Assembly (NCBI RefSeq): GCF_024166365.1
Contig: NC_064827.1
Location: forward strand, 51,116,635-51,180,634
Direction: 5' to 3'
DNA length: 64,000 nt
Source: Elephas maximus indicus
Lineage: Eukaryota > Chordata > Mammalia > Proboscidea > Elephantidae
A program made the position numbers and the translations under genes. The first letter of the stretch is position 1. Every line of letters begins with the position of its first letter. The notes beneath the pieces were generated by a model, which was not told the origin of the DNA, made no database searches, and saw nothing but the letters and a program-made list of their open reading frames with translations. This document shows, piece by piece, positions 58,400-64,000 of this stretch.

Positions 58400-61300
58400 C
58401 CCAAGTGATTGGGCAGGACTGTGCAAATAAGTTCTATGGGACACTAGCCAAAGGATTGGTCAGTTTTGCCATCCTGCGAGGCTTAAAGCTCAGAGGCAGG
58501 AAAGGAAGGACCTCATCACCACCAAGGCAGAAGAGCCAACAACATAGCACATCCTTTGGACCTGGGATCTCTGCACTGAGAGCCAGGAGACAGAGAGAGA
58601 GTCTCACAGGATTCAGCCTTGGCCTGTTGATCTTGATTCTCCTTCTCCCTGGTGAAATTAGAGGACATCAGACACTGCCCCCACACCAATTTTACAATTA
58701 CCTTCTCCTATATTTTAATTTTACTTCCCCCATGTGTTTGTCAGTTTGTCGTACTGTGGGGGCTTGCGTGTTGCTGTGATGCTGGAAGCTATGCCACTGG
58801 TGTTCAGATACCAGCAGGTTCACCCATGGTGGGCAGGTTTCAGCTGAGCTTCCAGACTAAGACTAGGAAGAAGGACCTGGCAGTCTACTTCTGAAAAGAA
58901 TTAGCCAGTGAAAACCTTATGAATAGCACCAGAATGTTGTCTGACATAATGTCAGAAGATGAGCCCCCAGGTTGGGAGGCACTCAAAACACGACTCGGGA
59001 AGAGCTGCCCCCTCAAAGTAGAGTCAACCTTAATAACATGGATAGAGCCAAGCTTTCAGGACCTTCATTTGCTGATGTGGCATGACTGAAAACGGGAAGA
59101 AATAGCCGCAAGCATCCGTTAATAATCAGAACCTGGAATGTACAAAGTATGAATCTAGGAAAACTGGCAATCATCAAAAATGAAATGGAAAGCATGAATT
59201 TTGATACCCTAGGAAAATTTTTTTTTTTTTTTAGGCATTAGTGAGCTGAAATGGACAGGTATTGGCCATTTTGAATCAGACAATCATATGGTCTACTATG
59301 CTGGGAATGGCAATTTGAAGAGGAATGGCATTGCATTCATTGTCAAAAAGAACATTTCAAGATATATCCTGAAGTACAACGCTGTCAGTGATAGGATAAT
59401 ATCCATATGCCTGCAAGGAAGACCAGTTAATATGGCTATTATTCAAATTTACACACCTAAGGCCAAAGATGAAGAAATTGAAGATTTTTACCAGCTTCTG
59501 CAGTCTGAAATTAATGGAACATGCAGTTAGGATGCATTGATAATTACTGGTGACTGGAACGCAAAAGATGGAAACAAAGAAGAAGGATTGGTAGTTGGAA
59601 AATATGGCCTTAGTGATAGAAACGATGCCAGAGACCACGTGATAGAATTTTGTAAGACCAACGACTTCTTCACTGCAAATACCTTTTTTCACCAGCATAA
59701 ATGGTGACTATACATTTGGAGCTCACTAGATGGAGTACACAGGAATCAAATCGACTACATCTGTGGAAAGAGATGGAAAAGCTCAATATCATCAGTCAGA
59801 ACAAGGCCAGGGGCCAACTGTGGAACAGACCATTAATTGCTCATATGCAAGTTCAAGTTGAAACTGAAGAAAGCTAGAACAAGTCCACGAGAGCCAACCA
59901 CCCTAAGTATATCCCACCTGAATTTAGAGACCATCTCAAGAATAGATTTGACGAGTTGAATGCTAATGACCGAATACTAGCAGAGTTGTGGAATGACATC
60001 AAGGACATCACACATGAAGAAAGCAACCCAGTGCTGTCGAGTCAATTCCGACTCATAGCGACCCTATAGTACAGAGTAGAACTGCCCCATAGAGTTTCCA
60101 AGGAGCGCCTGACGGATTCGAACTGCTGCCCCTTGGGTTAGCAGCCACAGCATTTAGCCATTACGCCACCAGGGTTTCAAAGAGGTCATTAAAAAGACAG
60201 GAAGGAAAGAAAAGACCAAAATGTATGTCAGAAGAGACTCTGAAACTTGCTCTTGTATGTCGAGCAGCTAAAGCAAAAGGAGGAATTGATGAAGTAAAAG
60301 AACTGAATAGAAGATTTCAAAGGGTGGCTTGAGAAAATAAAGTATTATAATGACATGTGCAGAGAGCTAAATATAGAAAACCAAAAGGGGAGAACACGCT
60401 TGGCATTTCTCAAGCTGAAAGAACTGAAGAAAAAATGCAAGCCTCAAGTTGCTATAGTGAAGGATTCTATGGGGAAAATATTAAAAGATGCAGGAAGCAT
60501 CAAAAGAAGATGGAAGGAATACACAGAGTCATTATACCAAGAAGAATTGGCTGACGTTCAACCATTTCAAGAGGTAGCATATGATCAGGAACCAATGGTA
60601 TTGAAGGAAGAAGTCCAAGCTGCATTGAAGGCATTGGCAAAAAACAAGGCTCCAGGAATTGATGGAATATCAATTGAGATGTTTCAACAAACAGATGCAG
60701 CCCTGGAAGTGCTCACTTGTCTGTGCCAAGAAATTTGGAAGACAGCTACCTGGCCAACCAGCTGGAAGAGATCTATATTTATGACTATTCCAAAGAAAGG
60801 TGATCCAATAAAATGTGGAAATTATTGAACAATATCATTAATATCACATGCAAGCAAAATTTTGCTGAAGATCATTCAAAAGCAGCTTCAGCAGTATATT
60901 GACAGGGAACTGCCAGAAATTCAGGCCAGTTTCAGAAGAGGATATGGAACCAGGGATATCGCTGATGTCAGATGGATCCTGGCTGAAAGAGGAGAATACC
61001 AGAGGATGTTTACCTGTGTTTTATTGACTATGAAAGGCATTCGACTCTGTGAATCATAGCAAATTAAGAATAACGTTGCATAGAATGGGAATTCCAGAAC
61101 ACTTAATTTTGCTCATGAGGAACATGTACATAGATCAAGAGGCAGTTTTCAGAAAGAACAAGGGGATACTGCGTGGTTTAAAGTCAGGTAAAGTGTATCC
61201 TTTGTCATACCTCTTCAATCTGTGTGCTGAGCAAATAATCTGAGAAGCTGGACTATATGAGGAACAGGGCATCTGAATTGGGGGAAGACTCATTAACAAC

Positions 61301-62090
61301 CTGTGTTATGTAGATGACACACCTTGCTGGCTGAAAGTGAAGAGAACTTGAAGCACTTTCTTACTAATGAAGATCAAAGACCACAGCCTTCAGTATGGAT
61401 TACGCCTCAACATGAAGAAAACAAACATCTTCACAACGGGACCAGTAAGCAATATCATGATAAACAGAGAAAGATTGAAGTTGTCAAGGATTTCATTTTA
61501 CTTGGATCCACAATCAACACTCACGGAAGCAGCAGTCAAAAAATTAGACGATGTATTGCCTTGAGTAAATCTGCTGCAAGAGACCTCTTTAAAATGTTGA
61601 AAAGCAAGGATGTCACTTTAAGGACTAAGGTGTTCCTGACCCAAGCGATATTTTCAGTCACATCATATGCATGTGAAAGCTGGGCAATGAAAACCTAAGA
61701 AGAATTGATGTTTTTGAATTGTGGTGTTGGTGAAGAATATTGAATATACCGTGGGCTGCCAAAAGAACAAACTAATCTGTCTCAAAAGAAGTAAAACCAG
61801 AATGATCCTTAGAAGCAAGGATGGCGAGACTACGTCTTACATACTTCGGACATATTGTCGGGAAGGATCAGTCCCTGGAGAAAGACATTATACTTGGTAA
61901 AGTGCAGGGTCGGCAGAAAAAAGGAAGACCCTTAATGTGGTGGATTGATTCAGTGGCTGCAACAATGAGCTCAGGCATAACAACAATTGTGAGCATGGCA
62001 CAGGACTGGGCAGTATTTTGTTCTGTGGTACTTAGGGTGGCTATGAGTCTGAACCAACTCAATGGCACCTAACAATGACAACAACAAATA
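58400..62090 (+). mobile_element. RTE-clade LINE (RTE1_LA-like), copy 2, inactive
   Basis: Longer 5' end than copy 1 (extra sequence about 58400-58730), then the same body. Endonuclease pieces start near 59155, with a T-rich insertion at about 59213-59231; the active-site box keeps Asp (TGDWNAK near 59548). A reverse transcriptase segment at 60355-60828 is open for 157 codons and contains KNKAPGIDGISIEMFQQ. The catalytic box near 61307 reads CYVDDT. C-terminal pieces lie at 61324-61698. A stop and frameshifts separate the parts, and an AfroSINE sits at 60026-60178. Ends in AACAATGACAACAACAAA. Confidence 0.92.
60026..60178 (-). mobile_element. AfroSINE inside RTE copy 2
   Basis: From ACCCAGTGCTGTCGAGTCAA to ACGCCACCAGGGTTTC, reverse, interrupting the RTE frame between GAAGAAAGCA and AGAGGTCATT, which are adjacent in copy 1 (10635-10651). 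Confidence 0.94.
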
Positions 62091-62629
62091 TTTAAACAAA
62101 AGATGTGTATTTTAATGATTTATATCCATTTCCTTTACTGATTAAATAGATTTAAGCACGATTTATTAATTCATGAATATTTTTGTATAAGTAGTATTCC
62201 TGACTCCCCACTAAGTGAATTAGTGCCTCCTTTGCTTTCCTCCACTCCTTCTCTCCCTTGTGTTTCCCAGCTTTTGTTAAATCATTACTTTTACATTTTC
62301 CAATGTTATGTTGAAATTTTCTTTTGTAACTCTGATTGTTTCTAATGTTCTTTTATATAGGTTAATTCTTAAAATCAAATGTCAGGAGAGTATAATTATG
62401 TGAATATTATTTGCTGCAAAACTAGATGGTGTGATTGGATGTGTAGCGAAAGCCGTAATAGTCCTACATCACCACTCCTCAGCCACTTGGAGAGGAATGT
62501 TCCAAGCATTAAAGTTACATTGACCCTTTTTTTTATTACACTCCATATGTTGCTCAAAATCATGCTACATTTTAGCTTGTTTCCTATTATGAATGGCTTT
62601 AATTTTTAAATATTTCCAAACTTGAAACA
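62091..62629. other. Between RTE and MER20, nothing recognised
   Basis: No gene or repeat named. Confidence 0.4.
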
Positions 62630-62815
62630 TAGGCTGGTAGTTCTCAAACTTGGCTGAACGTTGGAATCACCAAAGAGCTTTAAGAAACCCTAATACTTAA
62701 AACAGATTTCCACATCTAGAGTTTTTGATTTAATTGGGCTGGGGCGTAGCCTTAGCATATAGGTTTTTAAGATGTTTCCAGGTGATTGCAATGAGTAGTC
62801 AAAGTTAAGGGTCCT
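62630..62815 (+). mobile_element. MER20-like hAT DNA transposon
   Basis: TAGTTCTCAAACTTGGCTGA, TTGGAATCACCAAAGAGCTT and GATTTAATTGGGCTGGGGCG follow the MER20 consensus. It lies about 0.5 kb from the ALDOB stop. Confidence 0.8.
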
Positions 62816-62976
62816 CCTCATTAATGTCAGTCATATCTAGGGCAGTCAAGTGTAATGAATATACTAGGCCCTTTGAAAGGAAGAGCAGAAGAGTAAAACC
62901 TGATACCACCTAAAGGTTTGTAGACTTTTCTCTTTCAGTTGCAGCTGTCTCCATCACCTAGTACTACTAAAGACTG

Positions 62977-62982
62977 TTTAAT
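62977..62982 (-). terminator. ALDOB: Possible ALDOB poly(A) signal (ATTAAA)
   Basis: ATTAAA on the minus strand, about 360 bp past the ALDOB stop. A variant signal at a plausible distance; nothing else supports it. Confidence 0.35.
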
Positions 62983-63339
62983 AAGATGCACTTCTCGGAA
63001 CTCAGCTTTTCAGATGTTTCGTTTGGTGGTTGTTATTTGGATGGATAGCCGATTTTGTTTTAAAGCCTATTTTCTTTAAATAAATACTCTGGGCAGTGGG
63101 AAGCTGGAAGCACTGCAAGAAACGAGTTGTGTAAAATTTTGTCAAATCCTTGATATTTGTACTTGTATGTTTCAATAATTGATTCCTTTTTCTTTTTCTT
63201 TCTTTTTTTTGTTTCTGTATTTCCAGTAGTTCTGATCTAAAATTGTCTCATTTCCAGGGTCCTTTGAAAGGTTGTTCCTTTTCAGCTCTCCAACTAAGGT
63301 GCCTAGAAGAGCTAGAGCAAGGCTGGCTGGCTGCAGATC

Positions 63340-63800
<461 letters not shown>

Positions 63801-63889
63801 TTTCTACTTTATTTGTCTACAAGAATGAGTAATTTTTAGGTAGTTGTAATCATTGTATCACTTAATTCAGTGTATGAGTTCCAAAAAAA

Positions 63890-64000
63890 AAAAGCAAACT
63901 CATTGCTGTCGTGTCTACTGCAACTCATAGGGACCCTAAAGGACAGAGTAGAGCTGCCCCATAGGGTTTCCAAGAAGCGGCTGGTGATTTGAACAGCTGA
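63890..64000 (-). mobile_element. AfroSINE, reverse, cut by window edge
   Basis: From AAAAAAGCAAACTCATTGCT to GGCTGGTGATTTGAACAGCT; the head continues outside the window. Confidence 0.88.

Noticed and set aside
58363-58779. A 138-codon open frame
   Set aside because: Lies in the RTE 5' region and shares sequence with LTRs; no protein family.

Overview
The window is vertebrate, mammalian nuclear DNA, and almost certainly afrotherian, most likely an elephant. The evidence is the dense scatter of tRNA-headed SINEs whose 3' half reads like the Loxodonta AfroSINE consensus, two ~3.2-3.7 kb RTE-clade LINEs (RTE1_LA-like) that end in the same tail as those SINEs, and a set of lineage-specific MaLR-like solo LTRs. 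I identified the families by recognition, not by a database search.

Gene order (low to high coordinate) is BAAT (minus strand, two of its three coding exons) - MRPL50 (minus, complete, two exons) - ZNF189 (plus, complete, three coding exons) - ALDOB (minus, last exon only). This is the order known from human 9q31.1, so the window is an orthologous block. All splice sites checked for these genes are canonical and the reading frames join without a break: MRPL50 gives 159 codons plus stop, ZNF189 gives 625 codons plus stop.

Layout: 1-9.1 kb is BAAT introns and exons with several solo LTRs. 9.1-13.2 kb is a four-layer nest of transposons whose order of insertion can be read from target-site duplications. 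13-34 kb is BAAT upstream/intergenic DNA holding an almost full-length but dead L1 (about 18.0-26.5 kb, itself split by an LTR) and older L1 debris in both orientations. 33.4-37.3 kb is MRPL50 with a broken extra copy of its last exon just downstream. 37.3-37.9 kb is a CpG-rich divergent promoter shared by MRPL50 and ZNF189, with two copies of the ZNF143/SBS-type motif. 37.9-50.1 kb is ZNF189, whose 9.7 kb last intron is full of L2, MIR, hAT and AfroSINE sequence. 50.1-58.4 kb is its 3' region with older repeats. 58.4-62.1 kb is a second RTE copy carrying an AfroSINE inside it. 62.1-64 kb is the 3' end of ALDOB, convergent with ZNF189.

The four genes are not a functional pathway; they are neighbours by conserved synteny. 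BAAT conjugates bile acids and fatty acids to taurine or glycine, MRPL50 is a mitochondrial ribosome protein, ZNF189 is a KRAB zinc-finger regulator, ALDOB is liver fructose aldolase. I see no evidence for a novel biological system. The most useful observations are the datable nested insertions, the MRPL50 exon duplication, the apparent sequence sharing between the RTE 5' region and the LTR family, the tandem monomers in the L1 5' region, and open BAAT exons in a lineage thought to lack bile acids.
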